Source of the DNA: Bacteroidia bacterium
GTDB taxonomy: Bacteria > Bacteroidota > Bacteroidia > B-17B0 > Aurantibacillaceae
Direction of reading: 5' to 3'
NCBI GenBank assembly: GCA_022841465.1
Contig: JALHRL010000016.1
Span: 1-64,000, forward strand
DNA: 64,000 nt
The notes beneath the pieces were generated by a model. The model did no database searches and was not told where the DNA came from. It saw only the letters and a list, made by a program, of their open reading frames with translations. Positions 26,672 to 34,970 of this stretch are shown piece after piece (the stretch's first letter is position 1; the number at the start of each line of letters is the position of its first letter). The translations under genes were made by a program, and so were the position numbers.

Positions 26672-28680
26672 AGCAAAGTAAACGTTCCTTTTAATTGAAT
26701 GTATTCCCCTCTTGAATTTTTAAAATCTATCAAATAAACATATACATCATTTGGTGCGCCATTCCCAGTCCATCCTTCATTAAAATCATTGGTGCTAAAC
26801 AATAAATTTCCCCAACGATTATAAATCCTTAAGATATAATCACTTTTATCTACAAAATGTGTTACAGGTTTCCAAACTTTGTTTACACCTTTTGGCGCAA
26901 ATGCCGTAGGAATAAAAACGTCAGCTTCTATATACGCAGTTGCTTTATTGCTGTTTGCATTTTCTAAAATACCATAAATATTTGTTGCACCTTCAACAGC
27001 ACTTACAATGTATTCAATTTTCGATCCTTCGGGTGCGGCCTCCTCTAAATTATCAGTATACTCGTTAATTGCCCCATTTGTATATCCTGTGGGAAACAAG
27101 GGAAACTCGTCGTTAACCACTCTGTAAATATTATACCCTGCAATTCCACCGGAAAAGCCAAGATAATTATTCCAAGTTAAATGCTTTTGAAAAAAATTGC
27201 TTTTATTGTTGGTTACACGCAACAAAATACTTTGTGCAGTATTACTTGTAGTTCTATCGTTTCCGCAACTGTCTTTTACTACTGCATAATAGTAATATGA
27301 TTTTTCTTTTGTTTTTAAATCAGAATCGGAATAACTGTAATTTCCTACTCCGTTAGCTGCAACAAATCCAATTTTTGCAAAACTTAAACCATCTTCACTT
27401 CGGTAAATATCAAATCCGTTTCCGGTTTTAGTAGAATCAACGAAAAATCGCAAAGCAACATTTTCATCATCCATTACAGAAACAGTTCTTAAATAAATAA
27501 AACTAGGAGCCGGTGTTTGAAAAGTAAAAAAGAAAACACGGTTAGAAGAAGACGTTACACTTTTAGTTGCATTAAATGCTCGCACATAATACGAAACATT
27601 TGCAGATGGATTTACATTGGTATGGACAAATGAAGTGCCGGTGGTAGTGGCTACTTGTAAATAATTGCTTCCATTTACTGAGTAATAAATTCTGTACTCA
27701 GAAACTCCTCCCTTCATCCCAACATATGCATTCCATTTTAAAGATGTTTCGTATTTACATTTATCATACGTATACTGTAAATACATGGTTTTGTGCGGAG
27801 TATTAAGTATTCCTTTATTTCCGCAACTATCAAAAGGAGCATTTAATAATTCTACCGGCTCTGTATTGGCAGTGGTTGGTGTATACGTGTAAAGAGTTGT
27901 GTTTTTGCCGGGAACAGAATCTATTTGAGCATTTAAAAAATTAATTACTTTGTAAATGTAATATCCCGAGCAATCTGTAGAGGGTGATGTTGGATAACCT
28001 AATATTGTTTGGCCATTTGGCAATACACTTATTGAATCAATATCGGAAGTAAAGGGCCCTGTTTTATCTTGAAACAAACCTCCTTTTATATTGGAAGTAG
28101 AAGTACATCCACTATTATCGCCAATTAAAATTCGGTAATTAATAGTGGCTGTGCAAACACTAATGGTATCATTATATCCCAACCCTCCGGTTATTTTAAA
28201 ATTACTCCAAACGCCTGCCGGAAATTCTTTTAAAATGGTATAACTGGATGATGTTGTAGACAAAGGAGGTAATTTTAAAGCATTGTACGTTACGCCAACA
28301 ATTCCCGGTCCCGGATTTACAAGATTTAAAAATAGAGTTCTTAATGTATCGGAAGGACTAGAGTTTATTGTTCCGGTAGGCCCCGATTTTGTAATTACAT
28401 AATAAAACCTGCTTTGTATATCGGCACCCGCCCCTACATGCGTAAATGTATTTACTCCAATAGGTGTAACGGTTCCTATGGTTGTATAGGGTCCGGTTTT
28501 TACTGTAGCATAAAAAATTTCGTAAGCAAAAAATTGAGAAGAGGGGTCGGAAGGAGGTAACCATGTTAAAGTTACATCACCTATGGTGTTAGTGGATAGG
28601 CATTTTAATTGGGGCGCCAAAACCTGACCAAAAGTGGTTTGAAACAAAAAAATAAAATATATAAACCCAACCCTCAACAT
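26668..28680 (-). CDS. Secreted fibronectin-type-III-like protein with T9SS type B (gliding motility-associated) C-terminus
   Basis: 670 residues. A signal peptide (to about TFGQ, residue 19) is followed by several fibronectin-type-III-like beta-sandwich repeats (for example about 24-115, 315-385, 395-490 and 495-590, each with a YxIYR/YSV-type strand followed by Y.VRA or Y.V-type strands). The C-terminal about 80 residues (VFIPTAFAPKGVN, DYILRIYNRWGNLLF, WTGNGAPNDVYVYLIDF) match the CHU_C gliding-associated sorting domain used for T9SS export. Probably a surface adhesin-like or structural protein; ligand unknown. Confidence 0.88.
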   Translation of the reverse strand: MLRVGFIYFIFLFQTTFGQVLAPQLKCLSTNTIGDVTLTWLPPSDPSSQFFAYEIFYATVKTGPYTTIGTVTPIGVNTFTHVGAGADIQSRFYYVITKSGPTGTINSSPSDTLRTLFLNLVNPGPGIVGVTYNALKLPPLSTTSSSYTILKEFPAGVWSNFKITGGLGYNDTISVCTATINYRILIGDNSGCTSTSNIKGGLFQDKTGPFTSDIDSISVLPNGQTILGYPTSPSTDCSGYYIYKVINFLNAQIDSVPGKNTTLYTYTPTTANTEPVELLNAPFDSCGNKGILNTPHKTMYLQYTYDKCKYETSLKWNAYVGMKGGVSEYRIYYSVNGSNYLQVATTTGTSFVHTNVNPSANVSYYVRAFNATKSVTSSSNRVFFFTFQTPAPSFIYLRTVSVMDDENVALRFFVDSTKTGNGFDIYRSEDGLSFAKIGFVAANGVGNYSYSDSDLKTKEKSYYYYAVVKDSCGNDRTTSNTAQSILLRVTNNKSNFFQKHLTWNNYLGFSGGIAGYNIYRVVNDEFPLFPTGYTNGAINEYTDNLEEAAPEGSKIEYIVSAVEGATNIYGILENANSNKATAYIEADVFIPTAFAPKGVNKVWKPVTHFVDKSDYILRIYNRWGNLLFSTNDFNEGWTGNGAPNDVYVYLIDFKNSRGEYIQLKGTFTLL

Positions 28681-28725
28681 AGGCTATAACGTATAAAGTT
28701 AAGAAAAATTGCACGGAAAACCTTT

Positions 28726-28756
28726 TTGGCAGTGTAATCAAAAATTGATAAATTTG
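28726..28756 (+). promoter_or_regulatory. Promoter of the T9SS-sorted protein at 28773
   Basis: TTG at 28726-28728, 20 bp, then TAAATTTG at 28749-28756. Only 16 bases separate the box from the ATG at 28773, implying a leader of about 10 nt. Confidence 0.75.
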
Positions 28757-28772
28757 ATAAAACCTTTAAAAC

Positions 28773-29720
28773 ATGAAGAAAACCTTACTTTTAATCTGTA
28801 CCATTTTAACAATTGGTGCTAACTCTCAAACCTTTAATCCGGATGTTAATTTTGATGGAACCTGGATAACTAACTCTAACTACCCTGCTCCTGAACCTTT
28901 GGGCTGGATAAGTACAAATGTTTTAACAAACTCATTTGCAAGTTCATCTAACCCGGTATCGGTAACGCAATCCACTAACAATTGTTTTGGTGGTTCATCT
29001 ATGCGTATTGAAACCAAAAAATTTACTTTAGGTGCATTAACGGGGTTTTTGCCTGATACTTGTGGATTTGCAATGACAGGTACTGTTGTTATTTCGTTTT
29101 CAGGTGCAAGATTAGTAGACGGTTATCCTTTTACAAGCAGACCAACATACTTAACCTATTGCTACCAAGCAGAACCACAACCAGGTGATACATGCGGGCT
29201 TGGTGTATTATTTTGGAAATGGAATGGTTCTACCAGAACTATAATTGGCGGAGGTCTTAATCAGTATTCAACTTCCAATTCTTCTATGACCAACGCAACC
29301 TTAAACATTGTTTATACCAGCACCATAACGCCTGATAGTATGGCAATATATGCCGGCTCTAGTTACAAGTTTCCAACAACCGGCACCTCTATCAGAAAAG
29401 GAGCAAAAGAAGGAAGTATCTTTTATGTAGATAATATTTTTTATCCGGGTGTGGGTGTTGGAGAACAAAATATTTTTGATATAAAATTATCTGTATTCCC
29501 TGTTCCTGCTACAAACGTATTAAAAGTAGTTGCTGATAATAACGATGCAAAAAACATGGTTATAACTGATTTATCAGGAAAAACAATTGAAAAAGTAATG
29601 TTTGAGAATAATACCTTAAATATTCCGGTAACGAATTATCAAAATGGTGTTTACTTGTACACTGTAATTGGCTCACAAGGACAAACACTAAAAACAGGTA
29701 AGTTTACTGTTAACCGATAA
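28773..29720 (+). CDS. Secreted protein with T9SS type A sorting domain
   Basis: 315 residues. A signal peptide (to about GANSQ, residue 19) precedes an exported region of about 205 residues, rich in Ser, Thr, Gly and aromatic residues, that looks like a carbohydrate-binding or choice-of-anchor-type beta sandwich (VNFDGTWITN... and GSIFYVDNIFY). The last about 75 residues are a typical type A sorting domain (LSVFPVPATNVLKVVAD, MVITDLSGKTIEKV, YLYTVIGSQGQTLKTGKF). It has its own promoter and is followed by a terminator. Function of the passenger is unknown. Confidence 0.85.
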   Translation: MKKTLLLICTILTIGANSQTFNPDVNFDGTWITNSNYPAPEPLGWISTNVLTNSFASSSNPVSVTQSTNNCFGGSSMRIETKKFTLGALTGFLPDTCGFAMTGTVVISFSGARLVDGYPFTSRPTYLTYCYQAEPQPGDTCGLGVLFWKWNGSTRTIIGGGLNQYSTSNSSMTNATLNIVYTSTITPDSMAIYAGSSYKFPTTGTSIRKGAKEGSIFYVDNIFYPGVGVGEQNIFDIKLSVFPVPATNVLKVVADNNDAKNMVITDLSGKTIEKVMFENNTLNIPVTNYQNGVYLYTVIGSQGQTLKTGKFTVNR

Positions 29721-29738
29721 AAGAAATTCTTTAACTTT

Positions 29739-29768
29739 AAACCACCTTGGAAACAGGGTGGTTTTTTT
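29739..29768 (+). terminator. Rho-independent terminator
   Basis: AAACCACC (29739-29746) pairs with GGTGGTTT (29757-29764), followed by a run of T. It ends the transcript of the T9SS protein and shows that the next gene does not start at the upstream in-frame ATG (29747), which lies inside the hairpin. Confidence 0.85.
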
Positions 29769-29791
29769 ATTTAAATACAAAATATGCACCT

Positions 29792-30232
29792 ATGAATATT
29801 GAAGAAAAAATAAACAACGACATTAAAACTGCAATGCTTGCAAAGGATTCTAAAAAACTGGAAGCTTTACGCGCCATTAAATCATCTATACTCCTTTTGA
29901 AAACTTCGCCTGAAGGATTAACAGAAGAAAGCGCCATGAAATCAATTCAAAAGGAGGTTAAAAAGCGTAAAGAAAGTTTTGATTTATACGTTCAACAAAA
30001 CCGACAAGATTTGGCTGAAGTAGAAAAGTTTCAGGCAGAAATTATGGAAGAATATTTACCAAAACAGTTAAGCGAAGATGAAATTAAAACAGAGCTTCAG
30101 AAAATTATTTCATCTGTTGGTGCAAGCGGACCCGGAGATATGGGAAAAGTAATGGGCGCTGCCTCTAAACATTTTGCAGGAAAAGCCGATAATAAAATTG
30201 TATCGCAATTGCTTAAACAGTTGTTAGGGTAA
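29792..30232 (+). CDS. YqeY/GatB C-terminal-like domain protein
   Basis: 146 residues from the ATG at 29792, chosen because the longer reading frame begins inside the terminator and lacks similarity to the family N-terminus (NIEEKINNDIKTAMLAKD). The YqeY pattern is clear: KLEALRAIKSSILL, IQKEVKKRKES, YLPKQLSEDEI and GDMGKVMGAASKHFAGKAD. It resembles the tRNA-binding tail domain of the GatB amidotransferase subunit; the role of free YqeY proteins is not established. Cytoplasmic. Confidence 0.92.
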   Translation: MNIEEKINNDIKTAMLAKDSKKLEALRAIKSSILLLKTSPEGLTEESAMKSIQKEVKKRKESFDLYVQQNRQDLAEVEKFQAEIMEEYLPKQLSEDEIKTELQKIISSVGASGPGDMGKVMGAASKHFAGKADNKIVSQLLKQLLG

Positions 30233-30234
30233 AC

Positions 30235-30924
30235 CTACTCCCTTATTATTGTTTTCTTTTCGGTAAATGCTTTTTGCCAACCGGCAGGAAAAATAATAGA
30301 ATTTTGTTCGCTCATCTTTTCCATTATTGAAATTACTTCTGTTTGTAGAGAATTAGGTAATTCATAAAATGCTTTATCTAATTGTATTCCTCGCTCAAAA
30401 TCAAGTGACCCACTTTGATGCCGGATTGCGTATTTTTTGTCTTTATAAACGGTTATTAATTTCACCCTACCGTCTTCTAATCCGTTTGAAGCAAGGGTGC
30501 CATAAACAACTATCGGATCAATCTGTCCATCATTATCTACATCATTTAACTGAACATACTTTGTAAAAAACCAAATATTACTTTCCTCTTTTTTAGGCAG
30601 AATAAAATCTTTAATGGTATTTAAAAGAAATAATTGATTGTTTTTTAAATTAAAAAGAAAGGCCTTTATGGTGTCATTTTTAATCTTTAAAGAATCCTTT
30701 AAATAATCTCTTTCGGTTAAAACTAAATAATTACTTCCAGTATTATCAATGTATTCATAAATTCTGAACACCTTAAATTTAATAGCAAATTTAGCTTTTA
30801 CCGTTTCGTTAAAAATTTCTTTCGACTCTTGTTCTGATAAAGTTCTGGATGACACGGATTTATTCTGTGAAACAGAAACATTTACCAAACAGATAAATAT
30901 TATTAAATTAAAATATTTCTTCAT
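30235..30924 (-). CDS. Uncharacterised exported protein (M949_RS01915-like)
   Basis: 229 residues. A signal peptide (about 1-19, ending VSVSQ) precedes a periplasmic domain with YLVLTERDYL, the calcium-loop-like LNDVDNDGQIDPIVVYG and IRHQSGSLDFERG. From memory this resembles a Bacteroidota family labelled M949_RS01915, linked by name to surface polysaccharide biosynthesis, but I cannot confirm that function here. The start abuts the stop of the polytopic membrane protein upstream (sharing one base), so the two are co-transcribed. Confidence 0.6.
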   Translation of the reverse strand: MKKYFNLIIFICLVNVSVSQNKSVSSRTLSEQESKEIFNETVKAKFAIKFKVFRIYEYIDNTGSNYLVLTERDYLKDSLKIKNDTIKAFLFNLKNNQLFLLNTIKDFILPKKEESNIWFFTKYVQLNDVDNDGQIDPIVVYGTLASNGLEDGRVKLITVYKDKKYAIRHQSGSLDFERGIQLDKAFYELPNSLQTEVISIMEKMSEQNSIIFPAGWQKAFTEKKTIIRE

Positions 30925-31892
30925 TAACTTTTAGCCTTCGCCAATCCAAATAATTCCTTGCCAATTCCGGTTATGGAAACAAAATTTAAAGGAAACTCTA
31001 AAAACACATGCAAGAAGCTTAAAAAGAATAAAACTTTTAAACCTTTTGTGTAATCAATTGCGTAAAGTGCCACCGAAATAACCCAAATTACCAAAGTGCC
31101 AATTAAAACATTTTTTGGAACCTGATGCCATTTAATAACAGATGTTTTAGAAAACCAATTTAAATAATGATAGGTGTAAGCAAATGCAATAAAACGCATA
31201 ATTACAAATCCACTGTTAGTGCTGTATATTTCTCCCAGGCTATTTAATTGTTGCAAATTAAATAATTCAATTAATCTAAAATTTAATTCAGCAAACAAAT
31301 TATAGCTTTTTTGAACGTACCCGCTAACTGCATAATTTAAATTATCGGGCTGAAAAACAAAAAAAGTACTTGCACAAAGTATTAAAACAATTACTGAAAT
31401 TAAACCTTGCCACGATCGTTCTTTTAAAACACCATAAAGCATAAATAACCACGTAAACACAAACACATGAATAATGGTTGGTAAAAATATTCCAAACCAA
31501 ATAAAATAATTGGGGGCATTGTTAATAAAAGCAACTGAAATAATGGCTAATATTAAAAGTAAAATTCTGTACAACCAATCTTTAATAAAAACAAAAACTG
31601 CTGACGCAAAAAGTGAGAAGGTAATAATATTAGTGATTAAATCGCCATCTTTTTTTGAAGGATTAAAATTATAATACACTAAAATTACGCAGGCAATCCC
31701 TAAAAATAAAAAATCGTATTTACCCTTTGTAAAATAATTTTTTTTATGAAGCCAGCCAATTTCTGTAAGATAGTGCAAAGGACCTAAAACTCCATACGAA
31801 AAAAGAAACAATTCAAACGGTACAAAAAAGGCAATTAAACAACTTAATATAATTAATCCGGTATTTAAATGGTGTATGGTTGCAGACTTCAT
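30924..31892 (-). CDS. Polytopic inner-membrane protein of unknown function
   Basis: 322 residues with about 9-10 hydrophobic segments. Polar residues in membrane regions include GPLHYLTEIGWLH near the N-terminus and FAYTYHYLNWFSKTSVIKWH around residues 235-255, which could form an active or metal site, but I recognise no family. The downstream gene (exported protein) overlaps by one base and the upstream gene (tandem thioredoxin) ends 6 bp before it, suggesting a three-gene operon. Confidence 0.7.
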   Translation of the reverse strand: MKSATIHHLNTGLIILSCLIAFFVPFELFLFSYGVLGPLHYLTEIGWLHKKNYFTKGKYDFLFLGIACVILVYYNFNPSKKDGDLITNIITFSLFASAVFVFIKDWLYRILLLILAIISVAFINNAPNYFIWFGIFLPTIIHVFVFTWLFMLYGVLKERSWQGLISVIVLILCASTFFVFQPDNLNYAVSGYVQKSYNLFAELNFRLIELFNLQQLNSLGEIYSTNSGFVIMRFIAFAYTYHYLNWFSKTSVIKWHQVPKNVLIGTLVIWVISVALYAIDYTKGLKVLFFLSFLHVFLEFPLNFVSITGIGKELFGLAKAKS

Positions 31893-31898
31893 AATTCC

Positions 31899-32918
31899 TT
31901 ATTTTTTCACTTTATCGGTATATTCTTTATAAAACTCGGGCCACTTTTTTGTTTTAAAATGGTTGTCACCATAAAACAATAAAACAGGCTTTAATGTTTC
32001 AGGTGAATAATAAAAATTTAGAACATCTATTGTATTCATTTGTTCATCTAAAAAACATAAGCTTGGTAATGAAAACCGGTTGTTTGATAATTTAAAAGCT
32101 AATGTGTGCATTGGGAAATTATTGATAAGTGCTTTAAAATGCTTTTCTCCTTTAAAACTAATAGTATCTCCCATTTCAACATTAAATTCAACCAAGTAAA
32201 ATTTTTCATTTATTATTTTAGCAACAGCACTGTCAACAAAAGTAGTTTTCTGCATTACCTTTCCCGAATTACAAAAACTACTTGAAATATGGAACAATAC
32301 TTTTTTTGGCTTTTTTTTCTGCAATTTTTCTACTTCCTGAAAAGTGTATAATTTAACCGGCTTTTTGCTAAAAACCGTATCGTAAAATGTGCGCGTAAAA
32401 TTCTTATTAAAATCATCAAAAGTAATAGTTCTCCAAACATTCTCTACCATAAACACCAGTAATGGCTCCAGCTTCTTCTCCTCCATATAGCCCTGAGAAA
32501 GCAAAGTGTATTCAAAATTATTAGTTACAAATATGGTAGAAGGATAACTTAGTTGTTGCCCTAACATTTTTAATGCAAATTCATGTGGGGTTTTGGGCTC
32601 TCTTGAAATAGGTTTGTAAACTTTTCCATTATACTCTATGGTATCTTTCCCCTCTGCATTAAATTTTATCGGATAAAAATTTTGGTTTATATAAGCAGCA
32701 ATGTTTGGATTTGAATAGGTAGTTCGCATCATGTGTTTACACCAGCCACACCAATCGGTGTAAAAATCAAATAAAAATGGTTTTTGAGCGGTTTTGTTTA
32801 ACTCCTGTGCCTCTTTTATTGAAATCCAATTTACCAAGCCATTTGTTTCATTTTGACCAAATACATTTAGGGAAATGAATGCAGTAAGAATGAAGCTAAA
32901 TATTTTGAATCTTAACAT
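31899..32918 (-). CDS. Exported tandem thioredoxin-fold protein
   Basis: About 339 residues from the ATG at 32918, which gives a clean signal peptide (MLRFKIFSFILTAFISLNVFGQ). The longer frame to 33023 would read through the neighbouring promoter region and lacks a signal. The first thioredoxin-7-type domain has the active site DWCGWCKH. The second copy has SSFCNSGK at the same place, so only one cysteine. The two halves also share DTIxxxGKxxxK and HxFALKMxxxxxSxPSxxF patterns, showing an internal duplication. It probably acts in periplasmic thiol-disulfide exchange. Confidence 0.82.
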   Translation of the reverse strand: MLRFKIFSFILTAFISLNVFGQNETNGLVNWISIKEAQELNKTAQKPFLFDFYTDWCGWCKHMMRTTYSNPNIAAYINQNFYPIKFNAEGKDTIEYNGKVYKPISREPKTPHEFALKMLGQQLSYPSTIFVTNNFEYTLLSQGYMEEKKLEPLLVFMVENVWRTITFDDFNKNFTRTFYDTVFSKKPVKLYTFQEVEKLQKKKPKKVLFHISSSFCNSGKVMQKTTFVDSAVAKIINEKFYLVEFNVEMGDTISFKGEKHFKALINNFPMHTLAFKLSNNRFSLPSLCFLDEQMNTIDVLNFYYSPETLKPVLLFYGDNHFKTKKWPEFYKEYTDKVKK

Positions 32919-32949
32919 TTTATTAATGCCCCAGTTGAAGCTAAAATTG

Positions 32950-32957
32950 TAAATTTG
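32950..32957 (+). promoter_or_regulatory. Candidate -7 element for the T9SS protein at 32980
   Basis: TAAATTTG matches the consensus. The nearest upstream TTG (32935-32937) is only 12 bp away, so the -33 half is not supported. Confidence 0.4.
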
Positions 32958-32979
32958 TATAAAATTAAAACATATTATC

Positions 32980-33930
32980 ATGATTAAAAAATTACTTTCA
33001 TTCAGTCTGATTTTTATCATCAATCAATCTATTAATGCGCAAGCTTTTAATGGAATGTACCATTTTACAGGTGTTATGACCGGTAGTGCTAGCACAGGAA
33101 CAGTAGATCCTACACCTCCTCCAACTGCCAATGGTGTTACTTTTGGTGCTTTTACCGCTAATGGTTTTACCGCCTCACCTTCTGCGAATGGTGTATTTGC
33201 ATGGAGTGCTTGGCCTTTAGGTGCCACTAACGGAGATGACATGAATTTTAGCGGTGCCATAGATCCGGCAAGATATTTTGAAGTTACTTTAACTCCAAAC
33301 GGTGGAAATACTGTAACAATTAACTCTATTAATTTTAACATGTCTCGTTCTGCTACAGGTCCAAGAAATTGGGCTGTTAGAGGAAATGCTGATACCTATG
33401 CCGCTAACCTACAAGCAAGTATCGTTACATCTAATACCAATATTACCACACAAGCCGCAAACCAGTTTTTCTGGGCACTTGATTCGTATACAGTAACAGG
33501 AGGTAAACAAGAAGTTGGCTCATCCATTTCTCCAGGTACTTCTTACGCAGGGCAAACAAACCCTATGACTTTCCGTTTTTATGCATGGAATGCTGAAGGT
33601 AATGCCGGTACTTTTAGAATTGATACCGTTGTGTTTAATGGTTTTACTAGTGTAATTGCAGGAACAAAAAAAATTGACTATGATTTAAATTCTGCGTTCA
33701 AAATTTTTCCTAACCCAAGCAAAGATGGTGCGGTAACTATAAAATCTAATAATATAACCTTTCAAGCAGTAGAGGTTTACAATGCTTTAGGGCAGTTGGT
33801 TACTAGAAGAAAAAATGAAGGTAACTACCAATTTAAATTAGATGTTTCTGAATTTTCTAAAGGTGCTTATTTCATTAAAATTATTTCAGATGAAAAGGTT
33901 TTCACCGAGCGTATTATAATTACCGAATAG
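32980..33930 (+). CDS. Secreted protein with T9SS type A sorting domain
   Basis: 316 residues. A signal peptide (about 1-20, ending SINAQ) precedes an exported domain of about 220 residues with repeated Gly/Thr/Ala/Asn-rich strands (TVDPTPPPTANGVTFG, NTVTINSINFNMSRS, NPMTFRFYAWNAEGNAGTF), like surface beta-sandwich proteins with PEP-type anchors. The C-terminus is a type A sorting domain (FKIFPNPSKDGAVTIKS, AVEVYNALGQLVTRR, AYFIKIISDEKVFTERI). Passenger function unknown. Confidence 0.85.
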   Translation: MIKKLLSFSLIFIINQSINAQAFNGMYHFTGVMTGSASTGTVDPTPPPTANGVTFGAFTANGFTASPSANGVFAWSAWPLGATNGDDMNFSGAIDPARYFEVTLTPNGGNTVTINSINFNMSRSATGPRNWAVRGNADTYAANLQASIVTSNTNITTQAANQFFWALDSYTVTGGKQEVGSSISPGTSYAGQTNPMTFRFYAWNAEGNAGTFRIDTVVFNGFTSVIAGTKKIDYDLNSAFKIFPNPSKDGAVTIKSNNITFQAVEVYNALGQLVTRRKNEGNYQFKLDVSEFSKGAYFIKIISDEKVFTERIIITE

Positions 33931-33940
33931 CAAAACATTA

Positions 33941-33985
33941 TTCAATAAAAAAGCCCTGATAAATTATCAGGGCTTTTTTATTGAA
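33941..33985. terminator. Bidirectional terminator formed by a perfect 22-bp inverted repeat
   Basis: 33941-33962 and 33964-33985 are exact reverse complements with a single base between them (arms contain AAGCCCTGATAA and TTATCAGGGCTT, flanked by A6/T6). It can terminate the T9SS gene on the plus strand and the glycosyltransferase gene on the minus strand, whose stop codon and last two codons (positions 33978-33985) lie inside the right arm. Confidence 0.9.
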
Positions 33986-34970
33986 TACTTTTTAAACAAG
34001 CTAACAAATTATTTTCTTTTGCTACAATAGTACCAAATTTTGTGTTCCAGTATTCTGCTAAATATTCCTGCTCTGTTTGTCCTTTGGTGGGCACTAAAAT
34101 AATGTTCTTTTTTTCTAATGTGTACAAATCCATTAAAGTACTATAACCACTTCTGCAAATAATAAGCTCAGAAGAACAAATAATTTCGTTCAGAATTTTT
34201 AATTCCGGTAAGTAAAAAACAGTTACATTTTTGTTCTTCACCAATTTATCTTTACTGCTTGTAACAATAGCAATATTATTCTCAGTTAGCTCAGGTAAAA
34301 AATTAATTATCCGGTTTAGTAAGTTTTCCTGAAAAGGTTCAGGGCCGGATAAAAGAAAAAGTAAATCATACTTTTTACTTACGTTTTGCAAACAAAATCT
34401 ACTTTGTGGGCCAATATACTTAAGCTTCAAATTAAATGCGTTCTCACCAAGTTCTCCTGACAATCGTTTTGTTTTATCTTCATAATCTGGCACCCAAACC
34501 TCAGTAAAGTTTTTTAATAATTTTAAATGAACTTTGTTTATATAATAATTTAAAAAGGGTGTTTTTAAATTAATTTGATGACAAATAATAACAGCATCCA
34601 TTTTAGGATGAACTAATCCATATCTGTTATCACTAATAATTAAATTAATATGGTTTTCAATAATAATTTTTTTTAATGCTTCCTTTTCCTTTTTAATTGT
34701 TCTTTTAAAAGATGGATAGTGAAAAAGTAATTTTAACCACAAAGGTAAAATTGTGCTATATGAAATATTATACTCCGGTAAAAAAACTTTTTTTAAATGC
34801 GGAAACTCCTTTTCAAGTATTTTTGATGTTAGGCTAGTAAGCCCTAGTACAACTTGATTATTATTGTTTAGTAATTTTTTAATTATCGGTACACACCTAG
34901 TGGCATGACCCAAGCCCCAATCTAAAGGTGCAACAAAAATAATTTTATTTTCAACCTCTTCGGGAAACAA
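33978..34970 (-). CDS. MurG/GT28-like glycosyltransferase
   Basis: 330 residues of the GT-B fold. The N-terminal Rossmann domain starts with FVAPLDWGLGHATRCVPIIK, in which GLGHATR is the glycine-rich acceptor loop of GT28-type enzymes. The C-terminal domain has LFLLSGPEPFQENL and the sugar-nucleotide-binding SSELIICRSGYSTLMDL and ILVPTKGQTEQEYLAEY segments. It probably transfers a sugar from a nucleotide donor to a surface glycan or lipid; the donor and acceptor are not evident. It follows the M16 protease gene directly (one base apart). Confidence 0.82.
   Translation of the reverse strand: MFPEEVENKIIFVAPLDWGLGHATRCVPIIKKLLNNNNQVVLGLTSLTSKILEKEFPHLKKVFLPEYNISYSTILPLWLKLLFHYPSFKRTIKKEKEALKKIIIENHINLIISDNRYGLVHPKMDAVIICHQINLKTPFLNYYINKVHLKLLKNFTEVWVPDYEDKTKRLSGELGENAFNLKLKYIGPQSRFCLQNVSKKYDLLFLLSGPEPFQENLLNRIINFLPELTENNIAIVTSSKDKLVKNKNVTVFYLPELKILNEIICSSELIICRSGYSTLMDLYTLEKKNIILVPTKGQTEQEYLAEYWNTKFGTIVAKENNLLACLKSIQ

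Noticed and set aside
29747-29791. Longer N-terminus of the YqeY-like protein
   Set aside because: The added codons lie in a terminator hairpin and do not fit the family.
32919-33023. Longer N-terminus of the tandem thioredoxin protein
   Set aside because: It would run through the divergent gene's promoter region and displace the clear signal peptide.
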